From: Bombilactobacillus bombi
GTDB lineage: Bacteria > Bacillota > Bacilli > Lactobacillales > Lactobacillaceae
NCBI RefSeq assembly: GCF_003522965.1
Contig: NZ_CP031513.1
Location: 868,001 to 932,000 of the forward strand
Length of the DNA: 64,000 nt
Direction: 5' to 3'
Shown here: positions 25,691-37,075 of the stretch, piece after piece
Layout: every line of letters begins with the position of its first letter
How positions within the stretch are numbered: the stretch's first letter is position 1
Position numbers and translations under genes: made by a program
The notes under the pieces: generated by a model
Database searches by the model: none
What the model was told of the DNA's origin: nothing
What the model saw: the letters and a program-made list of their open reading frames with translations, nothing else

Positions 25691-28528
25691 CTATTCAAGT
25701 GTTTCAAATTTTTCTAAAACTGGTTTCAAATATTGTCCAGTGTAAGACTCTTTGACTTGTACAATTTGCTCCGGTGTTCCAATAGCTACAACTTGTCCAC
25801 CTAAGTCGCCGCCTTCTGGTCCCAAATCAATAATCCAATCTGCGGATTTAATCACATCTAAGTTATGTTCAATCACAACTACTGTATTACCTTGATCAAC
25901 CAGTCTTTGCAGCACATCTAACAAACGTTTAATGTCATCAACATGTAAACCCGTAGTCGGTTCATCCAAAATATAGAAATTATGACCATCTGATTTCTTA
26001 TAGAGTTCTGACGCTAATTTCATTCTCTGGGCTTCTCCCCCAGACAAAGTAGTAGCCGATTGTCCTAGTTGAACATACCCTAAGCCGACATCCGCAATTG
26101 TCTGTAATTTACGCTCAATTTTGGGTAAATGCTCAAAAAATTCCAAAGCTTCTGCAACGGTCATTTGTAAAATTTCCGCAATGTTCTTACCCTTGTAGGT
26201 GACTTGTAAAGTTTCCGAGTTATAGCGCGTACCATGACAAACTTCACAAGGTACATAAACATCTGGCAAAAAATTCATCTCAATTTTAATAATGCCGTCC
26301 CCTTTACATGCTTCACAACGGCCACCTTTAACATTAAAGGAAAAACGTCCTTTAGTATAGCCTCGAACTTTGGCTTCATTAGTCTTAGCAAATAAATCAC
26401 GTATATCATCAAAAACTCCCGTATAGGTCGCTGGATTACTCCGCGGAGTACGTCCTATCGGACTTTGATCAATATTAACAAGTGTTTTTAAATCTTCAAA
26501 ACCGGTAATTTTTTGAAATTTACCAGGACGATGATTATTATGATTCAATTTTTGTGCTAAGGCTCGTTGTAAAATTTGGTTCACTAAAGATGATTTTCCC
26601 GAACCCGAAACCCCAGTGACAGCGATAAATTTTCCAAGTGGAAATTCGACATCAATATTTTTCAAATTGTTTTCAGCAGCACCATAAATTTTGACAGATT
26701 GACCCGTGCCATTCCGACGTTTTGTGGGTAATGGAATATATTTTTTGCCGGCCAAATATTGCCCTGTTAAAGAATCAGGATTGGCAGCTACTTCTTGAGG
26801 TGTGCCTGCCGCTACTATCTGTCCTCCCGCTGCACCCGCACCAGGACCAACATCAATCAAATAATCAGCCTGCCGCATTGTATCTTCATCATGTTCTACA
26901 ACAATTAAGGTATTACCTAAATCTCGCATAGCTTTAAGCGAACGAATTAATCGATCATTATCACGTTGATGCAAACCAATCGAAGGTTCATCTAAAATAT
27001 ATAATACTCCGGATAAGTTAGAACCAATTTGAGTAGCTAAGCGAATGCGTTGGGCTTCTCCACCTGATAGAGTTCCCGCCGAACGCGAAAGTGTCAAGTA
27101 ATCCAAACCGACATTTTGCAGAAATGTCAACCGATCAATTACTTCTTTTAAAATTGGCTGGGCAATTACTGTATTTTGTGGTGATAACTTAATAGATTTA
27201 AAAAATGGTAATGCTGCTTTGATAGGTAAATCTGAGACCTCAGCAATGTTTTGCTGAGCAATTTGTACGCTGAGAGCTTTACGATTCAAACGTGTACCAT
27301 GACAAGTTTGACAAACTGATTCAGTCATATATTTGCGCATAATATCTCGCATAAAAGCACTTGAAGGCTTGCGATAACGATGGGCAATATTAGGAATGAC
27401 ACCTTCAAATGTAGTATCAACATCACGTACACTACCAAAATCATTATCAAAATGAAAATGAAATTGCTGTTTATCAGAGCCATAAAGCAAAAAATCTTGT
27501 TGGTTTTGGGGCAATTTATTAAATGGTGTATCTTGGTCAATTCCAAATTGCGCAGCAGCTTGTTGTAATAAATGTGGATAATACTGTGAATGTTCTTGGT
27601 TCCAAGGAACTATCGCTCCTTGATTCAAGGTTAAATGACGATCGGGAATTACTAAATCCAAATCCACTTCTAACTTCATACCTAAGCCATCACAATCTGG
27701 ACAAGCCCCAAAAGGTGCATTAAAAGAAAAAAGCCGTGGCTCTAATTCTCCTACTGTAAAACCACATAAAGGACAAGCATAGTGTTCTGAAAATACTAAG
27801 GGCTCACCACCAATTATATCTGCGGTCATATACCCACCTGATAAGCGCAAGGCCGATTCTATAGAGTCAAATAGTCGTGAACGGATGCCATCTTTAATTA
27901 CTATTCGATCCACAACGACTTGCAAATTATGCTGTTGATTTTTATTTAATTCAATCTCATCAGTAATATCATGTTGCTCACCGTCAATAATTACCCGTAC
28001 ATATCCTTGCTTGGCAATTTGTGCTAATACTTTTTTATGTTGTCCTTTTTTACTGCGTATTACTGGCGATAAGATTTGTAATTTGGTTCGTTCGGGCAAT
28101 TTTAATAACCGATCCACCATTTGTTCGACTGATTGTCGACTAATAATAGTACCATCATTAGGACATACTGGCGTCCCTACTCGCGCCCATAAAAGCCGCA
28201 AGTAATCATTAATTTCAGTAGCGGTACCAACAGTAGAACGAGGGTTTTTGGACGTAGTTTTTTGATCAATAGAAATTGCTGGACTCAATCCATCAATTGA
28301 ATCGACGTCAGGTTTATCCATTTGTCCCAAAAACTGCCGCGCATAAGAGGAGAGACTTTCAACATAACGTCGTTGCCCTTCTGCATAAAGGGTATCAAAC
28401 GCAAGTGAACTTTTTCCAGAGCCTGAAAGCCCAGTCATCACTACCAATTTATTACGAGGAATGGTGACATCAATATTTTTCAAATTATGCGAACGAGCAC
28501 CATGAATGACAATATTATCGTTTACCAT
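25691..28528 (-). CDS. uvrA: Excinuclease ABC subunit A
   Basis: 945 aa. DNA damage recognition ATPase of nucleotide excision repair, forming UvrA2B. Two ABC modules: Walker [10 protein letters not shown] near residue 34 and GVSGSGKSS near 640, signatures LSGGEAQR twice, and zinc-finger Cys pairs ([14 protein letters not shown] with CEVCHG). Start overlaps the uvrB stop by 1 nt (TAATG), so the two are translationally coupled. Confidence 0.97.
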   Translation of the reverse strand: MVNDNIVIHGARSHNLKNIDVTIPRNKLVVMTGLSGSGKSSLAFDTLYAEGQRRYVESLSSYARQFLGQMDKPDVDSIDGLSPAISIDQKTTSKNPRSTVGTATEINDYLRLLWARVGTPVCPNDGTIISRQSVEQMVDRLLKLPERTKLQILSPVIRSKKGQHKKVLAQIAKQGYVRVIIDGEQHDITDEIELNKNQQHNLQVVVDRIVIKDGIRSRLFDSIESALRLSGGYMTADIIGGEPLVFSEHYACPLCGFTVGELEPRLFSFNAPFGACPDCDGLGMKLEVDLDLVIPDRHLTLNQGAIVPWNQEHSQYYPHLLQQAAAQFGIDQDTPFNKLPQNQQDFLLYGSDKQQFHFHFDNDFGSVRDVDTTFEGVIPNIAHRYRKPSSAFMRDIMRKYMTESVCQTCHGTRLNRKALSVQIAQQNIAEVSDLPIKAALPFFKSIKLSPQNTVIAQPILKEVIDRLTFLQNVGLDYLTLSRSAGTLSGGEAQRIRLATQIGSNLSGVLYILDEPSIGLHQRDNDRLIRSLKAMRDLGNTLIVVEHDEDTMRQADYLIDVGPGAGAAGGQIVAAGTPQEVAANPDSLTGQYLAGKKYIPLPTKRRNGTGQSVKIYGAAENNLKNIDVEFPLGKFIAVTGVSGSGKSSLVNQILQRALAQKLNHNNHRPGKFQKITGFEDLKTLVNIDQSPIGRTPRSNPATYTGVFDDIRDLFAKTNEAKVRGYTKGRFSFNVKGGRCEACKGDGIIKIEMNFLPDVYVPCEVCHGTRYNSETLQVTYKGKNIAEILQMTVAEALEFFEHLPKIERKLQTIADVGLGYVQLGQSATTLSGGEAQRMKLASELYKKSDGHNFYILDEPTTGLHVDDIKRLLDVLQRLVDQGNTVVVIEHNLDVIKSADWIIDLGPEGGDLGGQVVAIGTPEQIVQVKESYTGQYLKPVLEKFETLE

Positions 28529-30537
28529 TAACTAATCTCTGCTTTCAATTCTAAAATTGTATCACGTAAAGTTGCTGCTTGTTCAAAATCTAACGCTTTG
28601 GCAGCACGTTCCATTTGTGCAGTTAGCTGTTGTAACAACTCTTGTTGCTCTTGATCTGACATATTATCAAAGTCAATTTCCACAGCCGCTGCTTGTTCCA
28701 CTTCACCATCATGATCGACCGTTTTAATCGCGGAAATTGCATCACGAATTGGTTTTTGAATCGTTTGTGGGGTTATATGATGCTTCTCATTATATTGTTC
28801 TTGAATTTGACGCCGACGCTTGGTTTCAGCAATCGCTGTTTTCATCGAATCTGTCATGTGGTCTGCATACATAATAACATGTCCATCTTTATTACGAGCT
28901 GCACGGCCAATAGTCTGAATTAAGGGCCGTTCTGAACGCAGAAATCCTTCTTTATCAGCATCCAAAATCGCAATTAATGATACTTCAGGAACATCAATTC
29001 CTTCGCGCAAAAGATTAATTCCGATCAAAACATCATACTTACCTAAGCGTAAATCCCGGATAATTTCTGTTCGTTCGAGGGTTTTAATATCACTATGCAA
29101 ATAGGCTACTTTAATACCCAAATCTTTCAAATAGTCAGTTAAGTCTTCAGCCATTTTCTTGGTCAAAGTGGTTATCAAAGTTCGCTCTTTCTTCTCAATC
29201 CGTTGATTGATTTCAGCTACTAAATTATCAATTTGACCCATAATTGGTCGTACTTCGATATCAGGATCTAAAAGTCCTGTTGGTCGAATAACTTGTTCAA
29301 CTACTTCACCAGTGCGTTCTAATTCATAGTCACCTGGAGTGGCAGATACATACAAGATTTGATTGACATGCTTTTCAAATTCTGCCAAAGTTAACGGACG
29401 ATTATCTAAGGCACTAGGCAAACGAAAACCATAATCAATGAGCATCTGTTTGCGCGCACGATCACCATTATACATCCCACGAATTTGCGGCATAGTTACA
29501 TGAGATTCATCAATCATAATATTAAAATCATCTGGAAAAAAATCTAACAACGTAAATGGCGGTTCGCCTTGAGCTCGTCCTTCCATGTGTCGAGAATAAT
29601 TTTCAATACCGGAAGTGTAGCCCATTTCCCGCATCATTTCAATATCATAATTGGTACGCTGTTCTAAACGTTGCGCTTCTAATAATTTGCCTTGACCCTT
29701 TAATTCGGCCAACCGGTCCGCTAATTCTTGACTAATCCGTTTTAAGGCGGCCGTCATTTGCTCTTCATTCGTCATAAAATGAGTGGCAGGAAAAATGGAA
29801 ACTTGTTCTCTTTCACCCAAAATTTCTCCGGTTAATGGATCCATTTCCAAAATACGATCAATCTCATCACCAAAAAACTCAATCCGTAAAGAATTGTCAT
29901 CCCGCGAGGCTGGAAATATATCAATCACATCGCCACGGACGCGAAAACGTCCCCGCTGAAAATCAATATCATTACGTTCAAATTGGTTATCCACTAAGTC
30001 TTTGAGCAACTGCTGGCGATTAATCTCTTGTCCTGTGCGCAAAGAAATCACACTAGCCTGATATTCTCGAGGATCACCTAAACCAAAAATACAAGAAACT
30101 GATGCAACAACAATCACATCATTACGTTCCAATAAAGCCGAAGTAGCTGCGTGTCGTAATTTATCAATTTCATCATTAATACTAGAATCTTTCTCAATAT
30201 AGGTATCGCTGGAGGGTACATAAGCTTCAGGTTGATAATAATCATAGTAACTCACAAAATATTCAACCGCATTATGGGGAAAGAATTCTTTAAATTCGCC
30301 ATAAAGTTGACCGGCCAGAGTTTTATTGTGCGAAATAACCAAAGTAGGCTTGTTTAAATTCTTGATGACGTTAGCCATCGTAAAAGTTTTACCGGTTCCT
30401 GTCGCTCCCTTGAGTATTTGCTCATGATTGCCTGTCTGAAAATCGTGAGTCAATTTGTCAATAGCTTGTTGTTGATCTCCAGCTGGTTGATATTTAGAAA
30501 CTAATTCAAATTTATTATCGGTTATCCGTTCTAGCAT
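28528..30537 (-). CDS. uvrB: Excinuclease ABC subunit B
   Basis: 669 aa helicase-like subunit that verifies damage and recruits UvrC. Walker [11 protein letters not shown] near residue 44, the beta-hairpin [21 protein letters not shown] of motif [11 protein letters not shown] of motif VI and a C-terminal UVR coiled coil ([12 protein letters not shown]). AAAGGAG precedes the ATG. A LexA-like box lies upstream. Confidence 0.97.
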   Translation of the reverse strand: MLERITDNKFELVSKYQPAGDQQQAIDKLTHDFQTGNHEQILKGATGTGKTFTMANVIKNLNKPTLVISHNKTLAGQLYGEFKEFFPHNAVEYFVSYYDYYQPEAYVPSSDTYIEKDSSINDEIDKLRHAATSALLERNDVIVVASVSCIFGLGDPREYQASVISLRTGQEINRQQLLKDLVDNQFERNDIDFQRGRFRVRGDVIDIFPASRDDNSLRIEFFGDEIDRILEMDPLTGEILGEREQVSIFPATHFMTNEEQMTAALKRISQELADRLAELKGQGKLLEAQRLEQRTNYDIEMMREMGYTSGIENYSRHMEGRAQGEPPFTLLDFFPDDFNIMIDESHVTMPQIRGMYNGDRARKQMLIDYGFRLPSALDNRPLTLAEFEKHVNQILYVSATPGDYELERTGEVVEQVIRPTGLLDPDIEVRPIMGQIDNLVAEINQRIEKKERTLITTLTKKMAEDLTDYLKDLGIKVAYLHSDIKTLERTEIIRDLRLGKYDVLIGINLLREGIDVPEVSLIAILDADKEGFLRSERPLIQTIGRAARNKDGHVIMYADHMTDSMKTAIAETKRRRQIQEQYNEKHHITPQTIQKPIRDAISAIKTVDHDGEVEQAAAVEIDFDNMSDQEQQELLQQLTAQMERAAKALDFEQAATLRDTILELKAEIS

Positions 30538-30556
30538 GCTTTACTCCTTTGACACT

Positions 30557-30581
30557 AAAAAAGCTGGAAATAATTCCAACT
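30557..30581 (-). terminator. Hairpin plus T run between the HD gene and uvrB
   Basis: Minus strand AGTTGGAA-TTAT-TTCCAGCT followed by TTTTTTAG. It fits a terminator for the HD gene, but it lies between the LexA-like box and uvrB. Confidence 0.65.
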
Positions 30582-30608
30582 CTAATTTCTATAGTTATAC
30601 TATCATAG

Positions 30609-30622
30609 CGAACATACTTTCG
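30609..30622. promoter_or_regulatory. LexA/DinR-like box upstream of uvrB
   Basis: CGAACATACTTTCG, inside a larger inverted repeat GCGAA-N6-TTCGC, differs from the Gram-positive SOS consensus CGAAC-N4-GTTCG at one base of the right arm. uvrBA is a known SOS operon in Bacillota. Confidence 0.6.
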
Positions 30623-30634
30623 CTATTATTAAAG

Positions 30635-31270
30635 CTACTTTTCTGTCAAAATTTGTCGACTAATAGCTGTCAGTTTTTCTCGTGAAGCAAAATCTTCATT
30701 TAACAAATCTGGTAATACTGTCTGTAAGAAGTATTTTCCACAGGCTAAATTTTGAAATTTTTTGATGGTCACTAGGCTTTCACTGAAAATTTCAATGAAA
30801 ACATTATCTGGATTTCCTTTTTCAATTTCACCAAAAGATTCATACAACAAATCAACTTTGTCAGCAATTGCTAAAATATTGCCTTCCAAAGTGTCATCTT
30901 TGCCTTCTCCCAGCCGCCGGCGAAAACGATCTTGTAAGTTATCCGGAATTTCTTTTTGGATAAAGTTCTCTGTCATGTCTTCATCAACTTGTGCTAACAT
31001 TTGTCGTAATTGCTTAGTTGCGTATTTAACTGGCGTTTTAATATCTCCAATAAATCGCTCCGTATAATCGTGATTCAGTGCTTTTTCATATAATGACTGC
31101 CAATTAATCTGATTCCCCGCTAATTCTTCAATATCACCTAAAATTTGAGCAATTTCTGTCACTTTGAACGAATGCGCTGCTACGCTATGTTGCTGATATT
31201 GAAAATGACCTGGAGCTCGGTCTAAATTTTCGAGGTTGGTCAATCCTTGAATAAATTGATGAATTCCCAT
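30635..31270 (-). CDS. HD-domain phosphohydrolase (YfbR-like)
   Basis: 211 aa. HD domain with HSVAAHSFKVTE, the metal-binding pair in NHDYTERFIGDIKTPVKY and a second conserved Asp in ADKVDLLYE. The pattern HD-x2-E-x3-GDI-x-TPVK is that of YfbR-type 5'-deoxynucleotidases. Length is typical. A GGGAGG site precedes the ATG. Possibly removes phosphate from dNMPs; the substrate is not proved by sequence. Confidence 0.82.
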   Translation of the reverse strand: MGIHQFIQGLTNLENLDRAPGHFQYQQHSVAAHSFKVTEIAQILGDIEELAGNQINWQSLYEKALNHDYTERFIGDIKTPVKYATKQLRQMLAQVDEDMTENFIQKEIPDNLQDRFRRRLGEGKDDTLEGNILAIADKVDLLYESFGEIEKGNPDNVFIEIFSESLVTIKKFQNLACGKYFLQTVLPDLLNEDFASREKLTAISRQILTEK

Positions 31271-31293
31271 AAAAAAACGCCTCCCGCTTGCCT

Positions 31294-31325
31294 AAAATTT
31301 CTAATATGTTAATCCAAATTAGAAA
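31294..31325 (-). terminator. Weak terminator after pgcA
   Basis: TTTCTAAT and ATTAGAAA pair (31298-31305/31318-31325) with a short T run on the minus strand. Confidence 0.5.
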
Positions 31326-31353
31326 CAATTGCAAATAGAAGACGCTATTAAAA

Positions 31354-33072
31354 TTAATACCAACTATCAATTGCTTCTACATAAGCTGCTAAATTATCAT
31401 TAGCTTCAGCTTCTGTATTAGCGGTCACACCTACGTAATTTTTAATTTTTGGTTCTGTTCCTGATGGGCGCACAGCAATCCAAGTTTCATCAGCTAAAAT
31501 AAATTTCAAAACATTTGCACTGGGCAAACCTAATGCTTTGGTTGTCCCATCGGCATTTTTTTGCAGTCCACTTTGAAAATCCTGAACACTAATAATCTTA
31601 GTGCCATTAAATTCTGTAGGTTCATTTTGGCGGAATCGATTCATTAATTTATCCATTTTAGCAATGCCATCTACTCCAGCAAAAGTTTTGGAAATAGTTT
31701 TTTCTTTATAATAACCGTAACGTTGATAAATATCTTGCAAGCCATCATACAAAGTCTTATTTTGACTCTTATAATAAGCAGCAACTTCTGCTAACAGCAC
31801 ACTAGCTTGAATGGCATCTTTATCACGGACAAATGGTTGCACCAAATAGCCATAACTTTCCTCAAAACCAAACAAAAACTCATGACTGCCAGTTTCTTGA
31901 AATTGTTGAATTTGTTCTGCAATAAATTTAAAGCCTGTTAAAACATTAATCATTTCTACGCCATAAGCTTGGGAAATTTTAGTTGCTAACTCCGTGGAAA
32001 CAATTGATTTAACTACAGCCCCATTTTGCGGTAATGTGTGTGTTCTTTTTTTTGCACTTAAAATATACTCTAACAAAACACTAGCAATTTGATTACCAGT
32101 CATGAGTTGATACTGCCCATCAGGTTGCCGTACTGCTGCTCCCAAACGATCAGCATCAGGATCAGTAGCAATTAAAACATCAGCAGAAATTTTTTGTCCG
32201 TCTCTAATAGCCAAATTAAAAGTTTCGCTAAATTCTGGATTAGGAAATTCCACAGTTGCAAATTCCGGATCCAAAATAGCTTGTTCTTGAACTAATTGCA
32301 TTTTAGTAAAACCTACTTGGCTAAAAGCACGACCAGCCAGCATCTTGCCGGTTCCGTGCAAAGGCGTATAAACAAATTTTAAATCACGATATTGGTTTAT
32401 AAGGTTTTGATCAATCGAAACAGATTTTATTTCTTGAAGATAGGCTTGATCTACATCTTCACCAATTAAATGTAAGAGTTGCTGCTGACGTAAATCATGA
32501 ATATCAGCTACTGCGATGGCAAATAAGTCCCGGGCTTGACGTACATAATTAGTAATTTGATCAGATTCTTGAGGTGGCATTTGCCCACCATCAGGACCAT
32601 AAATTTTAAAACCATTATATTTAGCCGGATTATGACTAGCAGTAATCATAATTCCTGCATAAGTATGGAGATAACGTACTGCAAATGATAACTCAGGAGT
32701 AGGTCTTAAACTATCAAACAAATATACTGGAATTTGATGATGTCCTAATACGCGCGCAGATTCTGCAGCAAAAAGTTGAGAATTGTAGCGTGAATCAAAA
32801 CTAATTGCTACTCCACGCTGTTTTTTGGTGTCATCTAGCGTATCCATAAAACGGGCTAAGCCTTCAGCAGCCTGGCGTACTGTATAAATGTTCATCCGAT
32901 TAATACCTGGTCCAAGAATTCCTCTCATGCCAGCAGTTCCAAATTCCATCGGCGCGTAAAAGGCATCTTTCAATTCTTCTTGCTTGTCTTTCAAACTATC
33001 TAATTGTTGTTTCAAAGCTAAGTCTAAGTTTGCATAATTAGCCCAGACTTGATAATTATCTTGCCAATCCAT
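31354..33072 (-). CDS. pgcA: Phosphoglucomutase (alpha-D-phosphohexomutase)
   Basis: 572 aa. Interconverts glucose-6-P and glucose-1-P for UDP-glucose and wall polymer synthesis. The catalytic Ser loop TASHNPAKYNG is around residue 145, the metal-binding loop DPDADRLG around 305, the sugar-binding EESYG and the phosphate-binding RPSGTEPKIK at the C-terminus. All four signature loops are intact. It is a single gene between trxB and the HD gene. Confidence 0.95.
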   Translation of the reverse strand: MDWQDNYQVWANYANLDLALKQQLDSLKDKQEELKDAFYAPMEFGTAGMRGILGPGINRMNIYTVRQAAEGLARFMDTLDDTKKQRGVAISFDSRYNSQLFAAESARVLGHHQIPVYLFDSLRPTPELSFAVRYLHTYAGIMITASHNPAKYNGFKIYGPDGGQMPPQESDQITNYVRQARDLFAIAVADIHDLRQQQLLHLIGEDVDQAYLQEIKSVSIDQNLINQYRDLKFVYTPLHGTGKMLAGRAFSQVGFTKMQLVQEQAILDPEFATVEFPNPEFSETFNLAIRDGQKISADVLIATDPDADRLGAAVRQPDGQYQLMTGNQIASVLLEYILSAKKRTHTLPQNGAVVKSIVSTELATKISQAYGVEMINVLTGFKFIAEQIQQFQETGSHEFLFGFEESYGYLVQPFVRDKDAIQASVLLAEVAAYYKSQNKTLYDGLQDIYQRYGYYKEKTISKTFAGVDGIAKMDKLMNRFRQNEPTEFNGTKIISVQDFQSGLQKNADGTTKALGLPSANVLKFILADETWIAVRPSGTEPKIKNYVGVTANTEAEANDNLAAYVEAIDSWY

Positions 33073-33123
33073 GATTAACCCTCCAAATTGATACTAACTG
33101 CCCCTTATTATAACGTTTGCGAC

Positions 33124-33150
33124 AAAAAAAGACTAACAAAATTGTTAGTC
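33124..33150 (-). terminator. trxB terminator
   Basis: GACTAAC (33131-33137) pairs with GTTAGTC (33144-33150), T7 follows on the minus strand; the trxB stop codon lies inside the stem. Confidence 0.8.
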
Positions 33151-34080
33151 AACATCAGTTAAAGTTTGTAAATAGTTGAAAACTCCTTGACCTGCTAGTC
33201 CACCTTCACCAACAGCAGTAGTAATTTGCCGCAAATCTTTTTTGCGCACATCCCCGACGGCAAAAATGCCTGGAACTTTGGTCTCCATATGGTCATTAGT
33301 TTCGATCCAATTATCTGCATTAGTTATTTTCAAATTATTTAAGGCTTCAGTATTCGGCTTAATTCCCACATAGATAAAGACTCCCGCTGCGTTAATTATT
33401 TTTTCTTGACCAGATTCTTTATCTTGATAACGCACAGCGGTTACTTTCTTGTCATCACCTTGCACTTCTTCTACAGCAGCATTCCAAATAAATTTAATCT
33501 TGTCATTAGCAAAGGCTCTTTTTTGTAAAATTTGTTGAGCTCGCAGTTGATCACGCCGATGAACAATGGTTACTGACTTAGCTAATTGCGTTAAATAAAT
33601 TCCTTCTTCTACCGCTGAGTCGCCACCGCCAATCACTACAACGTCTTCACCTTTAAAGAAGGCACCATCACAGACAGCACAATAAGATACTCCTTTTCCA
33701 GAATATTCATCTTCACCAGGAATACCAATTTTCTTATATTCTGAACCCGTGGCAATTATTAATGCTGGCGCTCTGAAAGTTTCATCGGTAGTATGAACCA
33801 ACTTATCATTACCATCTAAACTTACTGATTCTACTGTACCATATTGATAATCAACCCCAAATTGCGTTGCTGATTGATACATTTGTTCACCCAGTTCAGG
33901 ACCCATGATTGATTTAAACCCCGGATAATTTTCTATGGCTGCAGTATTATTCATTTGACCGCCATAAATACCCCGATCAAGCATCAATACTTGTAAGTTA
34001 GAACGTGAAGCATACAAAGCCGCAGTCATTCCGGCAGGACCAGCGCCAATAATAATCACATCATAATTTTTTTCTGACAT
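33145..34080 (-). CDS. trxB: Thioredoxin reductase
   Basis: 311 aa. FAD/NADPH enzyme that reduces thioredoxin. FAD-binding GAGPAGMTAALYA at residues 12-24, redox-active CAVC around 138, NADPH loop GGGDSAVEEG and GIFAVGDVR. Low-molecular-weight type. Downstream of lgt and hprK; all may be one transcript ending at the terminator here. Confidence 0.96.
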   Translation of the reverse strand: MSEKNYDVIIIGAGPAGMTAALYASRSNLQVLMLDRGIYGGQMNNTAAIENYPGFKSIMGPELGEQMYQSATQFGVDYQYGTVESVSLDGNDKLVHTTDETFRAPALIIATGSEYKKIGIPGEDEYSGKGVSYCAVCDGAFFKGEDVVVIGGGDSAVEEGIYLTQLAKSVTIVHRRDQLRAQQILQKRAFANDKIKFIWNAAVEEVQGDDKKVTAVRYQDKESGQEKIINAAGVFIYVGIKPNTEALNNLKITNADNWIETNDHMETKVPGIFAVGDVRKKDLRQITTAVGEGGLAGQGVFNYLQTLTDVD

Positions 34081-34151
34081 AAACTTAATCCTCCATTTTT
34101 TTGCATATAATCATCATAAATTGCTTAAAGCGCAATTACCAACAATTTGCT

Positions 34152-34985
34152 TTAACGTTGATACGGATACTTAAAACCACTACCAGCGAGATAATCTGGT
34201 AAATTACCTTGGCGTCTTCGATAAATGACAACAACCAGCGCCCCAATAAAAAGCACTACTGACAGTACTTGCGATACTCTTAATGCTCCCCAATAAAGAC
34301 TATCAGTTCGCATTCCTTCCACAAAAAAACGTCCTAAAGAATACCACAGTACATAACTTAAAAATACTTCTCCTTGTTTAAAGAGTTTTGGTCGATGACG
34401 TAAAGTTAATAAAATAATTAGACCAATCAAATTCCAAACGGATTCGTATAAAAACGTTGGCTGCCGATAATGTCCATTGATAAGCATCTGTTGAATTACA
34501 AAATTGGGCAGATGTAAGCCCTGTAAAAAACTAGCTGAAGTAATTGCCCCATAGGCTTCCTGATTCATAAAATTACCCCAACGACCAACAATTTGACCAA
34601 CTAATAAACTTGGAGCAGCGATATCTAACACTAACCAAATAGGTAACTGCCGTTTTTGTGTAAAAACAATCGTTACTAATAAGGCAGCAATCAGACCACC
34701 ATAAATCGCAATACCACCATGCCAAATTTTAATAATTTCACTAGGATATTGTGCATAAAATGACCACTGAAAAATTACATAATATAAACGGGCCCCAATT
34801 AAAGCAAACGGAACTCCCCATAATACCAAATCAATAATATCATCAGCCATAATTTGGCGTTTCTGGGCTTCACGTAAGGCTAACCAGACTCCAATAATAG
34901 CCCCCGTAGCAATTAACACTCCATACCAACGAATAGCAAAGGGGCCCAACTGTAGAAAAATAGGATTTAAAACTAATAAGCTCAT
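34152..34985 (-). CDS. lgt: Prolipoprotein diacylglyceryl transferase
   Basis: 277 aa membrane enzyme with about seven helices. Moves diacylglycerol from phosphatidylglycerol to the lipobox Cys of prolipoproteins. The signature [13 protein letters not shown] is in the middle, with [11 protein letters not shown] before it. It serves the lipoproteins seen in this window (OppA, PstS, the 20.7-kb protein). Overlaps hprK by 4 nt. Confidence 0.96.
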   Translation of the reverse strand: MSLLVLNPIFLQLGPFAIRWYGVLIATGAIIGVWLALREAQKRQIMADDIIDLVLWGVPFALIGARLYYVIFQWSFYAQYPSEIIKIWHGGIAIYGGLIAALLVTIVFTQKRQLPIWLVLDIAAPSLLVGQIVGRWGNFMNQEAYGAITSASFLQGLHLPNFVIQQMLINGHYRQPTFLYESVWNLIGLIILLTLRHRPKLFKQGEVFLSYVLWYSLGRFFVEGMRTDSLYWGALRVSQVLSVVLFIGALVVVIYRRRQGNLPDYLAGSGFKYPYQR

Positions 34986-35932
34986 TTATTAGCGTCACTT
35001 TCAGAATTTTTTTTGATTAAACCAGTAAGATTTTCTTCAAAACGAGCGGCTGCATCATAGCCCATCTTTTTTGCTCGATAATCCATTGCTGCAACTTCAA
35101 TAATATTAGCAATATTACGTCCCACTTTAACCGGAATCGTCATTGAAGGCACTACAACATCAAAAATTTGTTCTGTATTATCATCCAAACCAATTCTTTC
35201 ATAATTTTCGTTTGGAGACCAATTTTTGAGATTCATAATTAAAGAAATTTCCATAGAAGTTCTGACTGCACTAGCACCAAACAAGTTCATAACATCGATA
35301 ATACCAATGCCTCGCACTTCCATTAAATTTTTTAAAATTTCGGGTGCTTCACCGACTAAAGTATGCTCATTTTGTTGGAAAATATCAACTCGATCATCAG
35401 CAACTAGACGATGTCCGTTCTTAACAAGTTCTAGAGCAGTTTCACTTTTACCGATTCCCGAGTCACCTTTAATTAAAACACCTAAACCGTAAACGTCAAC
35501 TAAAACACCATGAATACTCTGACGTTCTGCCAAAACTTTTTCTAAATATTGTGTAATAATGTTAGAAACTCGCGTTGTTGTTAATGGTGAGCCCAAAATT
35601 GGTATTTGATGTTCATTTGCTGCCTGCCGCATTTCTAGTGAAGGTTGAATCCCTCGAGAAAAGACAAAGGCAGGCGTTTTATCAGTACACATTTCTGTCA
35701 AAACATGATACCGATTCTTAGGAGTCATAGCTTTTGCATAAGATGTTTCAGTTTGTCCAAATAATTGCACTCGTTCATACGGATAATAATCAAAATAACC
35801 TGTTAATTCTAGACCTGGACGCGAAATTTCGGTTTCCACAATCGGGCGTTTAGCAAGATATTCTTGGCCATAATAAACTTCAATATTAGTATTATTAATT
35901 AAATCTTGTACAGTGATGATGTTTTTTCCCAT
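34982..35932 (-). CDS. hprK: HPr kinase/phosphorylase
   Basis: 316 aa from the chosen start. Phosphorylates HPr at Ser46 and controls carbon catabolite repression. Walker [10 protein letters not shown] around residue 153, ADDRVDI and the family signature [12 protein letters not shown]. The start reading MGKNIITV is chosen over an ATG 12 nt upstream because that one touches the AAGGA ribosome site and homologues begin at the later Met. Gene order hprK-lgt is conserved in Bacillota. Confidence 0.95.
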   Translation of the reverse strand: MGKNIITVQDLINNTNIEVYYGQEYLAKRPIVETEISRPGLELTGYFDYYPYERVQLFGQTETSYAKAMTPKNRYHVLTEMCTDKTPAFVFSRGIQPSLEMRQAANEHQIPILGSPLTTTRVSNIITQYLEKVLAERQSIHGVLVDVYGLGVLIKGDSGIGKSETALELVKNGHRLVADDRVDIFQQNEHTLVGEAPEILKNLMEVRGIGIIDVMNLFGASAVRTSMEISLIMNLKNWSPNENYERIGLDDNTEQIFDVVVPSMTIPVKVGRNIANIIEVAAMDYRAKKMGYDAAARFEENLTGLIKKNSESDANK

Positions 35933-35964
35933 AATTACACTCATTCCTTAAAAACTTTTCTTAA

Positions 35965-36315
35965 CTAAAATCTTCTTTGAAAAGCATGATAACCGATAAA
36001 AGAATTCGCTATTGACATTATCAAAGCAATAAAAATTGCTGCACTAAAACTACGTAAAACAAAACCACTAATCAACCAGGCAATTATCTCTAAAGTTAAA
36101 CCATTAATCACTAAGGAAAAGAGACCAAAAGTTAATAAAGTAATTGGAAAAGAAATAATATGCAAGATTGGCTTAATCGTCATATTTAACAACACTAGTA
36201 AAAATCCCGCAATAAGGGCAGTTAAAAAATTATCTATAAAAAACATACTCGGTAAAACCCGAGCAATTGCCATAAACAATAGTGTGTTAATAATAGTTTG
36301 GTAGATAATCTTCAC
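35965..36315 (-). CDS. YvlD-like phage holin superfamily IV membrane protein
   Basis: 116 aa with four hydrophobic helices. The 4TM holin-like family named after B. subtilis YvlD, which is also encoded next to hprK. The role is unknown; true holin activity is not implied. The start is uncertain: GTG at 36315 gives MKIIYQTIINTLLF, matching family N-termini; a TTG at 36333 would add six residues and has no ribosome site. Confidence 0.8.
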   Translation of the reverse strand: MKIIYQTIINTLLFMAIARVLPSMFFIDNFLTALIAGFLLVLLNMTIKPILHIISFPITLLTFGLFSLVINGLTLEIIAWLISGFVLRSFSAAIFIALIMSIANSFIGYHAFQRRF

Positions 36316-36358
36316 GATTGTTCCCACTTTCAAAGACTACTTTATTGAAAAAGTTCAT

Positions 36359-37042
36359 CTAATATTTTCTATTTTGCTGATCATCTCTACAATTAAGATC
36401 TGCTAGTTTGCCTCGTTTTAAATAGACTACCCATTCACACAAGTTAGTAATATAGTCACCCATGCGCTCTAAATAATTAGTTACCGATAAATACGAAGTC
36501 CCGTTTTCAACGGTTTGGGCATCATTTTTCATATCCATAATACAAAGATGCTTAATTTTTTGTACTAAGCGATCAATATCATTATCTTGTTGCGCAATCT
36601 CAATAGCTCGCTGATCATCTTCTTGTAAATATGATTCAATTGCTTGAGTAAACATGGCCTCTACTTGTTGCGAAACTTGTTGAATGAGCTTTTCTACGTC
36701 AGGAAGCGTTGATTTTTCATGTAAACGCAAATCTGCGCGAGCAATACTAACAGCATGATCACCAATGCGTTCTAAATCTGAACTAGCTTTTAAGACTGTC
36801 ATAATCATTCGTAAATCGCTAGTCACAGGCTGTTGCAAAGCAATCATTTCAAAAGATTTTTTTTCTAAGTCCATTTCACGATTATTAATTTTTTGATCAT
36901 CAACAACCACTTGCTGTGCTAAATCCTGATCATGAGTAATAAAAGCAGTTACTGCCTTTTTGATAGCTTCATTGACCATCATTGCCATTTCTGAAAAACG
37001 AATGTGTAAATTATTTAATTCAGTTTCAAATTCACTTCTCAT
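36359..37042 (-). CDS. phoU: Phosphate transport regulator PhoU
   Basis: 227 aa all-helical protein made of two PhoU repeats. Conserved acidic/metal-binding segments are present, such as DLERIGDHAVSIA (repeat 1, near residue 91) and NYLERMGDYITNL (repeat 2, near 188). Links PstSCAB to PhoR-type kinases in other bacteria. Last gene of the pst operon. Its usual partner PhoR is degenerate here, see 41395. Confidence 0.95.
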   Translation of the reverse strand: MRSEFETELNNLHIRFSEMAMMVNEAIKKAVTAFITHDQDLAQQVVVDDQKINNREMDLEKKSFEMIALQQPVTSDLRMIMTVLKASSDLERIGDHAVSIARADLRLHEKSTLPDVEKLIQQVSQQVEAMFTQAIESYLQEDDQRAIEIAQQDNDIDRLVQKIKHLCIMDMKNDAQTVENGTSYLSVTNYLERMGDYITNLCEWVVYLKRGKLADLNCRDDQQNRKY

Positions 37043-37075
37043 AATGAGCCCCCTTAAATATTATAGTTAAAACAC

